From positions 1 to 64,000 of the forward strand of contig CAVTND010000027.1 of NCBI GenBank assembly GCA_963735955.1: 64,000 bases of DNA. Reading direction: 5' to 3'. Origin of the DNA: CAVTND01 sp963735955 (GTDB taxonomy: Bacteria > Pseudomonadota > Gammaproteobacteria > Burkholderiales > Burkholderiaceae_F). The position numbers and the translations under genes were made by a program. The notes beneath the pieces are model-generated. The model searched no databases and was not told the DNA's origin. It worked only from the letters and a program-made list of their open reading frames with translations. Positions 1-8,349 of this stretch are shown in pieces; the stretch's first letter is position 1; the number at the start of each line of letters is the position of its first letter.

Positions 1-377
1 CGAGGTGTTGTTCGACGGCAAGTCCGAGGCTGACGGCCAGGTGACGGCCCAGGCGAAGGCGTTCTATGACGAGTTGGCCGGCGAGCGCAAGCTTCTTACT
101 GTGCCGGCGGACGCAAGTCGCCGCAGACAAGCTTGCGAAGAGCTATTCAAACGACGCCGTCGGCGGAATTTCCGTACAACGACGTGGAGAACGTCTGTAC
201 TTTGACTTCGGCGAGTTCACGAGCGAGATGGCGTCGCGGGTCAATCCGGATGGAACGACCTCGTTCATCACAATCGTGCCGGGACTGACTGGCTTCGAGT
301 TTGTGGTGGGGAGCCGGAATGACAAGCGGACGCTAACGCTGCGCGACGCGCAGCATGAGTACGTCTACCAAGAGTAA
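1..377 (+). pseudogene. 3' end of a serine hydrolase (beta-lactamase/peptidase-like), frameshifted and cut by the window edge
   Basis: Only the C-terminal part is present. Frame 2 reads FDGKSEADGQVTAQAKAFY and continues to about base 115. Frame 3 then takes over with VAADKLAKSYSNDAVGGI and runs to the stop at 375-377, ending near RDAQHEYVYQE. Joined across one base, the two pieces read like the C-terminal beta-rich extension that follows the serine beta-lactamase domain in some Xanthomonadales hydrolases. That assignment is from memory of the family and is tentative. No catalytic SxxK or YxN motif is inside the window, so the function cannot be confirmed. The shift may be a sequencing error or real decay. 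Confidence 0.45.
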
Positions 378-766
378 CTCCGCGTCACTCCTGGCTGGGT
401 CCGGCCATGAGCTGTCGTGGACCGACACCGACTGGCCGACCGCTTAAGACTGTCTGCTGCCATTCGACTTTGACCTGCCGAATGACGCTGGCTGCCGAAA
501 GCGGACCTAGGCGGTTTTCTTGGCGAATGGCCGGTCCACCTCGGAACTTGCCGTTCGCCGACCCCACGGAGCAACTTCGGGCAAGTGCCAGCGGTCACTC
601 GCTTTCCCAACCCAGCGTCCTGGAGTCGATGGCGGATGAACGGCTGCAGCCGCGAGTTGCGAACTGGCGCTGCCGACCCGTAGCGGACCTCCAATATCAG
701 GAGAAGCTGACCTTCGTCAAAGGTACTTAGAGGTCATAGCCGGAAAGGCCGGCCACGGCATCGCCG
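378..766. other. non-coding stretch with degenerate repeat-like sequence
   Basis: I see no convincing gene here. The stretch contains repeat-like words such as CTGCTGCCATTCG (about 457-469) and GCCGAAAGCGGACC (about 495-508). Related words recur near 4050, 4090 and 4990-5090. Reading frames through it have no recognisable protein features. Confidence 0.4.
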
Positions 767-982
767 GCGATCCTGATGAACCGCATGCGGCTTGAGGCCT
801 TCGTCATCACCGAGCATATGGAAGTGTGGCCCGATGCGTTGAAGGAACTCGGTGCGCTGGTGGCTACCGGCAAGCTCAAGTATCGTGAGACGGCGTCCCA
901 GGGCTTGGACACCGCGCCTGAGGCCTTGATCGGCCTGTTCAAGGGCAGGAACTTCGGCAAGCAGCTCGTCAAGCTCGTCTAA
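767..982 (+). pseudogene. C-terminal fragment of a CurA/leukotriene-B4-dehydrogenase-like NADP-dependent oxidoreductase
   Basis: The frame reading ILMNRMRLEAFVITEH, then ETASQGLDTAPEALIGLF and FGKQLVKLV, matches the last 70 or so residues of medium-chain NADP-dependent oxidoreductases of the CurA type. Those proteins are about 330-340 aa, and their Rossmann fold and N-terminal barrel are absent here. The similarity begins abruptly near 770, and upstream sequence in the same frame does not look like the family. The natural stop is kept at 980-982. This is a 5'-truncated remnant, most likely left by a deletion or rearrangement in this accessory edge. An intact start and ribosome site are missing, so it is not expected to be functional. 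Confidence 0.7.
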
Positions 983-1083
983 AGCCGGGCAATGGCTGGC
1001 GAAACCTCATCCTGCACCCACTACCGTGCATGCCCCCCCGCGCCGAGGATGACCTCCGCGGCCCCCACCGTTAGGAGTCCACG

Positions 1084-1395
1084 ATGCTCTTTCTAATCCA
1101 CTTCGAAGTAACCGTTCCTGCCGATACTCCGTCGGAACTGAAAGAGCAACTACGTCAGGGCGAACATGCACGCGCCTTTGAATTTATTGAAGCGGGCAAA
1201 CTGCGCCGCATCTGGCGCCCAGTAGGCACGGCTGACACCTGCTGCATCTGGGAGGCTGACAGTCTTGAGGAACTTCATGCCGCGGTACGGTCTCTTCCGC
1301 TGTATCCGTATATGAAATTGTCCGTTACCCCTCTCGTTGAACATCCCGTCACCGTAGCTTGGAAAAAAGAGCACGGGCCTATGCCGGCGTTTTGA
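1084..1395 (+). CDS. muconolactone delta-isomerase family protein
   Basis: A 103-aa protein beginning MLFLIHFEVTVPAD and containing GKLRRIWRPVGTADTCCIW and SLPLYPYMKLSVTPL. These blocks correspond to muconolactone isomerase (CatC), a small ferredoxin-like alpha/beta-barrel enzyme that isomerises muconolactone in the catechol ortho-cleavage branch of the beta-ketoadipate pathway. Length fits the family (about 92-105 aa). An AGGAG box lies about 7 bases before the ATG. There are no catechol genes next to it, so it may act on another lactone or be an uncharacterised relative. It sits between gene remnants and an insertion sequence, so it could be an isolated survivor of a lost cluster. Family assignment is fairly firm; substrate is not. 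Confidence 0.75.
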   Translation: MLFLIHFEVTVPADTPSELKEQLRQGEHARAFEFIEAGKLRRIWRPVGTADTCCIWEADSLEELHAAVRSLPLYPYMKLSVTPLVEHPVTVAWKKEHGPMPAF

Positions 1396-1484
1396 GGGTA
1401 GCGACCTGACACTCGGGCATGCGCGGCTTCTGCAATAGGTCGAGAGCGGCTGCTTTCTGGCATCCACATTGAATGGCTGGTGAT

Positions 1485-3134
1485 GGCCGAGCCTGTGTGA
1501 AAACTCTCTGATCTCTCGTAGAGTACGGCAACGCGTTGTGAGGCGGGTGCCGCATGAAGCGATTCATCGAAGGGGAGGATCGGAGCCAGGCGACGTTGCT
1601 GCCGGCGTGCCTCGATGACTACATCGCCGAGGACAATCCGGTGCGCGCGGTCGATGCCTTTGTCGAAGAGCTCGATCTGCAGACACTCGGCTTTGCCGGC
1701 GCCGAGCCGGCCGACACCGGACGGCCCGCCTATCACCCGGCGGTGCTGCTGAAGCTGTACATCTACGGCTATCTGAACCGCGTCCCGTCCAGCCGCAGGC
1801 TCGAACGCGAGGCGCAGCGCAACGTCGAGCTGATGTGGTTGACCGGGCGACTCGCCCCTGACTTCAAGACCATCGCCGACTTCCGCCGCGCCAACGGCGA
1901 CGGCATCCGCAATGTGTGCCGCCGCTTCGTGCAGCTGTGCCGGGAGTTGAAGCTGTTCACCCAGGCGATCGTGGCCATCGACAGCAGCAAGTTCAAGGCG
2001 GTCAACAGCCGCGACCGCAACTTCACGCCGAACAAGGTCGATCGGCGCCAGCAGCAGATCGAAGAGAGCATCCGGCGATATCTCGAGGCGCTCGAGACCG
2101 CCGACCGCACCCAGCCGGCCGAGGTCGAAGCCAAGACCGAGCGGCTGCGCGAGAAGATCGAGACGCTGCGCGGCCAGATGCGGCGGATGGACGCGATCCG
2201 GGAGGAGTTGAAGAGCGCCCCGGACGAGCAGATCTCCGAGACCGATCCGGACGCCCGCTCGATGATCTCGCAGGCCAAGGGCACCGGGGTCGTCGGCTAC
2301 AACGTGCAGGCCGCGGTCGATGCCAAGCACCACCTGATCGTGACCCACGAGGTGACCAACGTCGGCAATGACCGGGCGCAGCTCAGCAAGATGGCCACCG
2401 CAGCGCGCGACGAGATGGGCAAGACGAAGATGCAGGCCGTCGCCGACCGCGGTTACTTCAGTAGCAGCGGAGATCAAGGCCTGCACCGGGAGGCCGGCAT
2501 CACGCCGCTGGTGCCCAAGCCGATGACCTCCAATGCCAAGGCCGACGGTCGCTTCAGCAAGCTCGACTTCATCTACCTGAAGAAGGACGACGTGTACCAG
2601 TGTCCGGCTGGCGAGCGGGCTATCCATCGCTTCAGTCGAGAGGAAGGCGGTCTGATGGTGCGCGTGTACTGGAGCAGTGCCTGCCCGGGCTGTCCGATGC
2701 GCAAGCAGTGCACTACCTCGAACTACCGTCGCATCCGGCGCTGGCAGCACGAACACATCCTGGAAGCGATGCAGCGGCGGCTCGATCGCAACCCGGAGGC
2801 GATGACGTTACGTCGCCGCACGGTCGAGCATGTGTTCGGCACCCTGAAGCTGTGGATGGGATCGACCCACTTCCTGACGCGCGGGCTCGCGCACGTCGGT
2901 ACGGAAATGAGCTTGCACGTGCTGGCCTACAACCTGAAGCGGGTGATCAAGCTGCTCGGAATGCCGAAAACGATGCAGGCGATGCGACTGCTGGGCGCCT
3001 GAGGGCGTCATTTGCTTCGCTCGATCGCATCAACCGACGCGCCGCTTCGCGCGAAACGCACAAACGATCGCGACCCATACCTTCCGCAGCTCCCATACGC
3101 CAGCTACAAAATGCGTTTCCACACGAGCTCGGCC
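1485..3134 (+). mobile_element. IS1182-family insertion sequence with terminal inverted repeats
   Basis: The transposase gene is bracketed by a 20-bp imperfect inverted repeat: left 1485-1504 (GGCCGAGCCTGTGTGAAAAC) and right 3115-3134 (GTTTCCACACGAGCTCGGCC). Seventeen of 20 positions pair. The element would be about 1.65 kb, a normal size for the family. I see no clear target-site duplication outside the repeats, so the exact outer ends are uncertain. Only one copy is in the window. Confidence 0.75.
1554..3002 (+). CDS. IS1182-family transposase
   Basis: A 482-aa DDE transposase. It has an N-terminal DUF772-like region (about residues 20-120, with RPAYHPAVLLKLYIYGYLN), then the catalytic acidic residues in AIDSSKFKAV (D about 143), AVADRGYFS (second D about 300) and TVEHVFGTLK (E about 425). 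A coiled, charged insertion lies between the first two. A cysteine pair region (CPGCPMRKQC) precedes the third motif, as in IS1182 relatives. At about 2465-2490 the local reading GDQGLHRE is unusual. One base out of frame the same DNA reads AEIKACT, the usual family sequence after RGYFSS, so two compensating one-base shifts appear to be present. The gene lies inside the inverted repeats at 1485 and 3134. Confidence 0.93.
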   Translation: MKRFIEGEDRSQATLLPACLDDYIAEDNPVRAVDAFVEELDLQTLGFAGAEPADTGRPAYHPAVLLKLYIYGYLNRVPSSRRLEREAQRNVELMWLTGRLAPDFKTIADFRRANGDGIRNVCRRFVQLCRELKLFTQAIVAIDSSKFKAVNSRDRNFTPNKVDRRQQQIEESIRRYLEALETADRTQPAEVEAKTERLREKIETLRGQMRRMDAIREELKSAPDEQISETDPDARSMISQAKGTGVVGYNVQAAVDAKHHLIVTHEVTNVGNDRAQLSKMATAARDEMGKTKMQAVADRGYFSSSGDQGLHREAGITPLVPKPMTSNAKADGRFSKLDFIYLKKDDVYQCPAGERAIHRFSREEGGLMVRVYWSSACPGCPMRKQCTTSNYRRIRRWQHEHILEAMQRRLDRNPEAMTLRRRTVEHVFGTLKLWMGSTHFLTRGLAHVGTEMSLHVLAYNLKRVIKLLGMPKTMQAMRLLGA

Positions 3135-3273
3135 GGCAGCGTGAGTAGGCGACCGCGCCGGAAAGCCGCCCTCCGGGCGACGGGTCTGGCCGGCTACCGC
3201 CTTGACCCGCGGCAAGCACGTGGATCGCCCGACGGCGCAGCCTTGTTGGCCCTCAACTTGATGGGAGTCCATC

Positions 3274-3896
3274 ATGGGATCCAACGCCAACGTTGTTCAT
3301 CGCGAGCCATGGAACAAGGGCAGGATCGTCGGTCAGAAGGCACCGTTCAAGCTCAAGGACATCTGGGCCCTTCGTGTTCGTCTCCAGATGGAGAGTCGGT
3401 GCGCGAGCTCGCCCTCTTCAACCTCGGAATCGACAGCAAGCTGCGCGGCTGCGACCTCGTCAGCCTCAAAGTCCGGGACATCTGCCACGGCGACCAGGTG
3501 GCAACCCGCGCCGTGGTGATGCAGCACAAGACCCAGCGCCCGGTGCAGTTCGAGATCACGCCGGCCACCCGCGATGCTGTGCAGAAGTGGATCAAGCAAG
3601 CCGGGCTGAAGTCCGACGATTTCGTGTTTCCGAGCCGCATTCACGACTCACCACATCTGGGGACGCGGCAGTACGCTCGGATCCTCGAAGGCTGGGTTGA
3701 GGAACTCGGCCTCGATCCCGCCGACTACGGCACGCACTCGATGCGGCGAACCAAGGCAACGTTGATCTACCGGCGCACGAAGAACCTGCGCGCCGTGCAG
3801 TTGCTGCTGGGCCACTCCAAGCTGGAGTCGACCGTGAGATATCTCGGTATCGAGGTCGACGACGCCTTGGAAATCTCCGAACAGACGGAGATCTGA
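3274..3896 (+). CDS. small tyrosine recombinase/integrase, one-base frameshift
   Basis: The start MGSNANVVHREPWNKG at 3274 has a GGGAG box just upstream. The reading continues KAPFKLKDIWALRVRLQ and then breaks near 3397. The next frame gives VRELALFNLGIDSKLRGCDL through to EISEQTEI at the stop. Restoring one G at a GG run (about 3398-3402) joins the two into a protein of about 207 aa. The catalytic set of tyrosine recombinases is visible: Arg in SKLRGCDLV, HSMRRTKATL, LLGHSKLESTVRYLG with the nucleophilic Tyr. The N-terminal DNA-binding part is very short, as in a known group of roughly 200-aa proteobacterial integrases. No cassette or attachment site is apparent. It could be a live gene with a sequencing error or a recent pseudogene. 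Confidence 0.8.
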
Positions 3897-4257
3897 TCGA
3901 AGCGCACTGAGGGCCGCCCGGTCGTCGAATCAAACAAAGCCGGCCGGGCGGCGGCATCGCTTGCCACACGCTCGGCCCGAAAGGCAGCTTCCAGGTGCGG
4001 CCGGGAACTGACACTCCCGGCCATAACCTGCCCTTCGAGCCTTGCTGCGGATCGGCCCGAAAGCGGCCAACCCTTGCGGCCAACCAAAGTCCAACAGCGG
4101 ACCTAGTTGGCCTATGCTGTCCCCAACCGAGTTCACCGACGCCGCGGCAGTAGCGCCGGATGGTCTGATCGGCAGCCGGGCGACCACACCGGACATTCGG
4201 ACCAGAGCCAGGCACTTCGTGGTCAGGCCTGCCTTCTTTCAATGAAAGACACAAACC
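3897..4257. other. intergenic region between recombinase and secreted hypothetical protein
   Basis: No gene is supported. It holds a GC-rich inverted repeat just after the recombinase stop (3913-3952) and repeat-like words around 4045-4110 (for example CGAAAGCGGCC and AGCGGACCTAG) that resemble those in 378-766. Confidence 0.4.
3913..3952 (+). terminator. possible terminator hairpin after the recombinase
   Basis: GCCGCCCGG at 3913-3921 pairs perfectly with CCGGGCGGC at 3944-3952 across a 22-nt loop. There is no T-run after it, so it is a weak candidate or simply a structured repeat. Confidence 0.3.
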
Positions 4258-4755
4258 ATGAAGCGCTCAGCACATCCCATGCACCTCGCAGCGGTGCTGC
4301 TTCTCAGCATGCTAGGTGCGCACTCGTACGCGCAGACTCCGCTTACTTACAAACTCCTGTGTCAAACGATCGGAACAAGTCCGCAGGAGCCCCTCGGTGA
4401 CCGAGAAGGCCACGCAGTCTCGGTTACTTCCTACTCCTGCCGCGTTGAAGGCGGCCCGTTGGACGGCGGTGTTATGACAGGCACTACGATCTATGAATGG
4501 GACAAGACCAATGCGACGGGACTGTCGGGCAATGGTGTGGCACGCAAGGCGGGTGCCATGTTTGTCTTTCAGCTCGGCGAATTCAAGGCCACGCGGACGA
4601 TGGCGGATGGGAAAGTCACCGGCTTTGTCGCGACCGGTCAGGGTACGTACAAGATGGCAACGGGGTCAGCGGCCTTCCTTGCAGGCAAGACTTATAGCTA
4701 CACGGCCCGATCCAGTGGCTCAAATCAATTTGAGATCGACACCAAGGTCGAGTGA
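4258..4755 (+). CDS. secreted hypothetical protein
   Basis: A 165-aa protein with a clear Sec signal peptide: MKRSAHPM, then a hydrophobic core LAAVLLLSMLG and a likely cleavage after HSYA. The mature part is rich in Gly, Thr and Ser and has two cysteines (about residues 36 and 61), which could form a disulphide. Alternating patterns such as GVARKAGAMFVFQLGEF and GKVTGFVATGQGTYKM suggest a small beta-sheet or barrel domain, probably periplasmic. I do not recognise the family. It has no close neighbours in the same operon, since lolD is convergent about 420 bases downstream. Confidence 0.8.
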   Translation: MKRSAHPMHLAAVLLLSMLGAHSYAQTPLTYKLLCQTIGTSPQEPLGDREGHAVSVTSYSCRVEGGPLDGGVMTGTTIYEWDKTNATGLSGNGVARKAGAMFVFQLGEFKATRTMADGKVTGFVATGQGTYKMATGSAAFLAGKTYSYTARSSGSNQFEIDTKVE

Positions 4756-5176
4756 GACGGCCGGCCCACGGCGGGGCGGAGCACGGCCAGAACAAAGTGC
4801 AGACGGCCGCAACGGGTCGGGTGCGTGAGTTCGGCGCCGTGAGCAGCAGACATTCGGTCGGCCATCTGCGCCGGTTGCGTCGGCATTGATAGAGCCGCCG
4901 TCCTCAAGCTTGCGTTGCACCGCCCCGTCGACGCGCTACGTCTGCAGCACCTTGAGACCAGTCGTTGGTGACGCGATTTTCTGAACGCCGGGATGACCGA
5001 AAGTGGGTTGGGACCTGACCTCAGAGGCCCGCCGCGAACGACAGCAACCGCTGCATTGCTGCCGTTCGCAGCGCGAAGCTCAATGGCAGCAAGGGGTCGA
5101 CCGCGGTCTCGATGGACCCTGTTTGCCCTGGTCACCGACCCCGCCGCAGGCACACCAAGCTTGCCAGGCCCGCAGC
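4756..5176. other. intergenic region between convergent genes, with an inverted repeat
   Basis: No gene is supported in this 420-base convergent gap. TTGCTGCC (5056-5063) and GGCAGCAA (5085-5092) form a perfect 8-bp inverted repeat around a 21-base loop. Nearby words (CCGAAAGTGGGTT at about 4997, TGCCGTTCGCAG) resemble the repeat-like sequence near 457-510 and 4050. Confidence 0.4.
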
Positions 5177-5869
5177 TCACGCCGGCATAAGTCGGCCTTC
5201 TCTGAGACGCAGAACCCGGTCGCAGCGGCCGGCGAGTTCCGGATCATGCGTGACGATGATCACTGCGGCGCCCCGGCTGCGCGCCAGGTCGACAAACACG
5301 CCGAACACACCGCGCGCGGTGTCGCGATCGAGGTTGCCGGTCGGCTCGTCAGCCAGCACGCAGCCCGGCTGCGTTACGACTGCACGGGCGATCGCGGTGC
5401 GCTGGCGTTCGCCACCGGACATTTCGGCCGGGTGATGGCTGCTGCGGTCCGACAGGCCCACGGCCGCCAGAGCAGTTCGCGCCCGTTCTCGCGCCGCATT
5501 GAGCGCCATGCGGCGAATCGTCAGCGGCATCGCCACGTTGTCGAGCGCCGAGAACTCCGGCAAGAGGTGATGAAACTGGTAAATGAAGCCGAGCCGCTCG
5601 TTGCGCAGGCGACCGCGCTCGGTGTCGGACAATTGCGCCAGATCGCGGCCCTCGATCGTGACGGAGCCCTGATCGGCAGCGTCCAGGCCGCCGAGTACAT
5701 GCAGCAGCGTGCTCTTGCCGCTGCCCGAGGCGCCGATGATGGCGACGATTTCGCTGCGCGCCACTTCGAGGTCGGCGCCACGCAGCACTTCGACCGCAAG
5801 ACCGCCCTCCCGAAATGACTTGGTCACGCCGCGCGCCACGAGCGCAGCCTCGTTCGTCTGCCTAGTCAT
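5177..5869 (-). CDS. lolD: lipoprotein-releasing ABC transporter, ATPase LolD
   Basis: A 230-aa ATPase that powers LolCE-type release of lipoproteins from the inner membrane to the carrier LolA. The Walker A GASGSGKST is at about 46-54. The family-typical GFIYQFHHLLPEFSALDNV contains the Q-loop, followed by the signature MSGGERQRTAIARAVV and Walker B VLADEPTGNLD with a downstream THD switch. I chose the ATG at 5869 (MTRQTNEAAL) because it overlaps the lolC stop by 8 bases and gives the usual length. A longer upstream reading would run back into lolC. It is translated with lolC and is the last gene of the pair. Confidence 0.93.
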   Translation of the reverse strand: MTRQTNEAALVARGVTKSFREGGLAVEVLRGADLEVARSEIVAIIGASGSGKSTLLHVLGGLDAADQGSVTIEGRDLAQLSDTERGRLRNERLGFIYQFHHLLPEFSALDNVAMPLTIRRMALNAARERARTALAAVGLSDRSSHHPAEMSGGERQRTAIARAVVTQPGCVLADEPTGNLDRDTARGVFGVFVDLARSRGAAVIIVTHDPELAGRCDRVLRLREGRLMPA

Positions 5870-7118
5870 AGCGCAGCGCCTCCGCCGGCTTGACACGCGA
5901 GGCACGCCAGCTCGGGTAAAGCGTGGCGACCAGGGACAGCAGGATCGAAATGACGGCGATCGGCACGATGTCGGAGGCGCGCGGATCCGAGGGCAACGAA
6001 CTGATGAAGTAGATGTCCTTCGGAATCAGCGGAAAGCCGGCGATCCGCTCGATGGTCGGAAAGATCGAGTCGAGGTTGTTGGCGAGGAAAAGCCCGCCGG
6101 CCACGCCGAGCAGGGTCCCGAGCACGCCGATCAAAGCGCCCTGCACGATGAACACTGCCATGACGCTCGACGGGCTCGCCCCGAGTGTGCGCAGGATCGC
6201 GATGTCCGACTGTTTCTCCGTCACCGTCATGACCAGGGTCGACACCAGGTTGAATGCCGCCACCGCCACGATCAAGGCCAGGATGATGAACATCATGCGT
6301 TTCTCGACCTGCACCGCGGCAAACCACGAGCGGTTCTGACGGGTCCAGTCGCGCACGGCGAACTCGCCGTTGAGCGACTGGGCGAGCTCGCGCGCGACCT
6401 CGGGCGCGCGTTCCATGTCGACGAGCTTCAGGCGCAGACCGGTCGGTCCGTCGACCCGGAACAGGCGCTCGGCATCGCCGATGTGAATCAGGGCCAGGGC
6501 GCTGTCGTACTCGAAGTGTCCGGAGTCAAACATGCCCGTCAGGCGAAACTGCTTGAGCCGCGGGACCACGCCGGCGGGTGTGACCTGGCCTTGCGGTGCA
6601 ATCAGCGTGATCTTGTCACCGAGAGACACGCCAAGCGCTCGGGCGAGCTCGCCGCCCAGCACGATGCCGAACTCCCCCTCCTTCAGCGCGGCAAGCGGTT
6701 CGCCGTGCAGCTTGCTGGCGATCTCGGACACCGTCGGCTCGGCCTCCGGTTCCACGCCGCGAATCAGGGCGCCGCGCACGACGTCGCCGCGCGTGAGCAG
6801 TGCCTGCGCAGCGACGTACGGCGCGACACCGACTACCTGCGGGTTGGCACGCAGTTTCTGCTCGACCGCTTTCCAGTCGGCGATCGCGCCGGTAACGCTG
6901 AACACTTCGGCGTGCGACACCACGGACAGCATGCGGTCGCGCACCTGGCTGACGAAACCATTCATCACCGACAGCACGACGATCAGGGCCATCACGCCCA
7001 GCGCGATGCCGGCCATCGAGATGCCGGATATGAACGAGATAAATGCGTTGCGCCGGCGCGCCCGTTTGCCGGCGCGGGTGTAGCGCAGGCCGATGCGCAG
7101 TTCGTAGGGAAGATTCAA
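5862..7118 (-). CDS. lolC: lipoprotein-releasing ABC transporter permease LolC/LolE
   Basis: A 418-aa inner-membrane permease of the MacB/FtsX fold. It starts MNLPYELRIGLRYTRAG and has one TM segment near residues 30-50 (SGISMAGIALGVMALIVVL). A large periplasmic domain of about 220 residues follows, then three TM segments (around 270-295, 315-345 and 375-400). The C-terminus ends in WRASRVKPAEALRYD, a hallmark of the family. With LolD it extracts outer-membrane lipoproteins for LolA. Only one permease gene is present, which suggests a homodimeric LolF-like arrangement or a second gene elsewhere. Its stop overlaps the lolD start. Confidence 0.93.
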   Translation of the reverse strand: MNLPYELRIGLRYTRAGKRARRRNAFISFISGISMAGIALGVMALIVVLSVMNGFVSQVRDRMLSVVSHAEVFSVTGAIADWKAVEQKLRANPQVVGVAPYVAAQALLTRGDVVRGALIRGVEPEAEPTVSEIASKLHGEPLAALKEGEFGIVLGGELARALGVSLGDKITLIAPQGQVTPAGVVPRLKQFRLTGMFDSGHFEYDSALALIHIGDAERLFRVDGPTGLRLKLVDMERAPEVARELAQSLNGEFAVRDWTRQNRSWFAAVQVEKRMMFIILALIVAVAAFNLVSTLVMTVTEKQSDIAILRTLGASPSSVMAVFIVQGALIGVLGTLLGVAGGLFLANNLDSIFPTIERIAGFPLIPKDIYFISSLPSDPRASDIVPIAVISILLSLVATLYPSWRASRVKPAEALRYD

Positions 7119-7278
7119 GGTTGACCCGAGCCGAAGCGATGTCTGCGTTAGGGGTGTTTCTGCGAAAGAGGTGTGACTGCGCTAAGTGTGTAACTTCGTT
7201 AAGGGCGCGCAGATTGTATCGACGACCGCTGCACGGCCTTTCCGGACCAGTACGCGCCTCAAACGTAGAATCTGCCGC

Positions 7279-8284
7279 ATGCATTTCACGCTGCTGGTGC
7301 CAGGCGCACTCGTACCGTCCGGGTGGGCCAAGGAGCTGGCACAAGCGCTGAAGGCGCCGTGCCTGTCCGCACGGCTCGCGCGAGCCCGTCGTCACACTGA
7401 ACTGATTGCGCCCGACCGGTTGCGTGGCGCCGCGCACCTGGCCTGGCTGCATCCGCAACTATTCGGTCACGCTGACCCCGGCAGAAGCGATGCCCCGACG
7501 GCGGCCTATGCCTTCGCCGCGCTGAGCGGCCAGCGTCCCGCATCGGGCCTGCAACTCTTTCATGCTGACCCGGTTCACTTCGGATTTGCGCGCGATCACC
7601 TGGTCGTCGAAACGCTCGATGATGCGGGCGATGACGAAATCGCGGCCCTGCTCGAGGCCGCCAATGAAACTTGCACCGCGCAGAACGTACAGCTTCGAAA
7701 AGTCGGCAGCCATTGCTTTCTGTCAGTGGAAGGTCGCTGGGAGCTTGTCACGACGCCGCGCGCCGTTGCCTGGGGACGGCCGCTTGACACCGTGCTACCG
7801 ACCGGTGCCGACGCCACACGCTGGAGTCGCCTGCACAATGAGATCCAGATGATCTGGCACGTGCATCCGGTCAATGTTGCGCGCGAGGAAAGCGGGCGTA
7901 GGGCGATTAGCGGCCTGTGGCTGAGCGGCGGCGGCACGTGGCGAGTCCTGCCGCCCCCCGCATTCACGGCCTTGCACGTCGACGCGCCTGAACTGCAGCG
8001 GAGCCGCGGCGGCCGCCGGACTGCGGGCTGCAAGCGCCGACGCGACACCGATTGATGGCAGCCTGGTCGTCAACCCGGAGCCGTTCAATGCCTGCACTCA
8101 GCAGGACTGGGCGGCATGGCTCGCCGCGATGGCTCGCCTCGATGCCTGGCTTGCCCGCCAGGAAGCAGGCTCGATCGACCTTGTCCTCGCCGGCCATGAT
8201 CGAGTGCGAACTCTGCATGCGCGCCCACGGGATGCCCTTCGTTTCTGGCGCAACGCGCCGCTCGAGAGAGTACTTGCTGAATGA
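7279..8284 (+). CDS. rpfE: RpfE-like protein (phosphoglycerate-mutase-fold regulator), one-base frameshift
   Basis: The first frame starts MHFTLLVPGALVPSG and runs to about 8000. The second frame continues AAAAAGLRAASADATPIDG, WAAWLAAMARLDAWLA and DALRFWRNAPLERVLAE to the stop at 8284. Joined, it gives about 334 aa. Position directly before recJ, in a block with prfB and lysS, matches rpfE in the Xanthomonas rpf region, where the gene is linked to regulation of pathogenicity factors. The biochemical role is not established. Motifs such as EIQMIWHVHPVN and GLWLSGGGTW are consistent with the family as I remember it. The shift lies in a CGG/GCC-rich stretch near 8000 and is probably a sequence error. 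Confidence 0.75.
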
Positions 8285-8303
8285 TTAGTTTGATGTCCCA
8301 CCT

Positions 8304-8349
8304 ATGACGCGCCTGCTTCTTCGCGAATGACGCGCTTGCTGGTTCGCGA
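8304..8349 (+). repeat. 23-bp imperfect tandem duplication of the recJ start, with an 8-codon mini-ORF
   Basis: Bases 8304-8326 and 8327-8349 are the same 23-mer with three mismatches; each copy begins ATGACGCGC. The first copy encodes MTRLLLRE followed by TGA at 8328-8330. That stop overlaps the recJ ATG (8327-8329) as ATGA, and recJ itself starts MTRLLVRD. This may couple translation of a tiny leader to recJ, or may simply be a replication-slippage duplication. Confidence 0.7.

Noticed and set aside
1275..2756. 493-codon open frame antisense to the transposase
   Set aside because: Shadow of the IS1182 gene, with no recognisable domain; high GC explains the open frame.
5709..7124. 471-codon open frame on the plus strand over lolC/lolD
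   Set aside because: It is exactly antisense to well-conserved lolCD, is rich in His/Arg/Asp as expected for high-GC shadow frames, and has no ribosome site.
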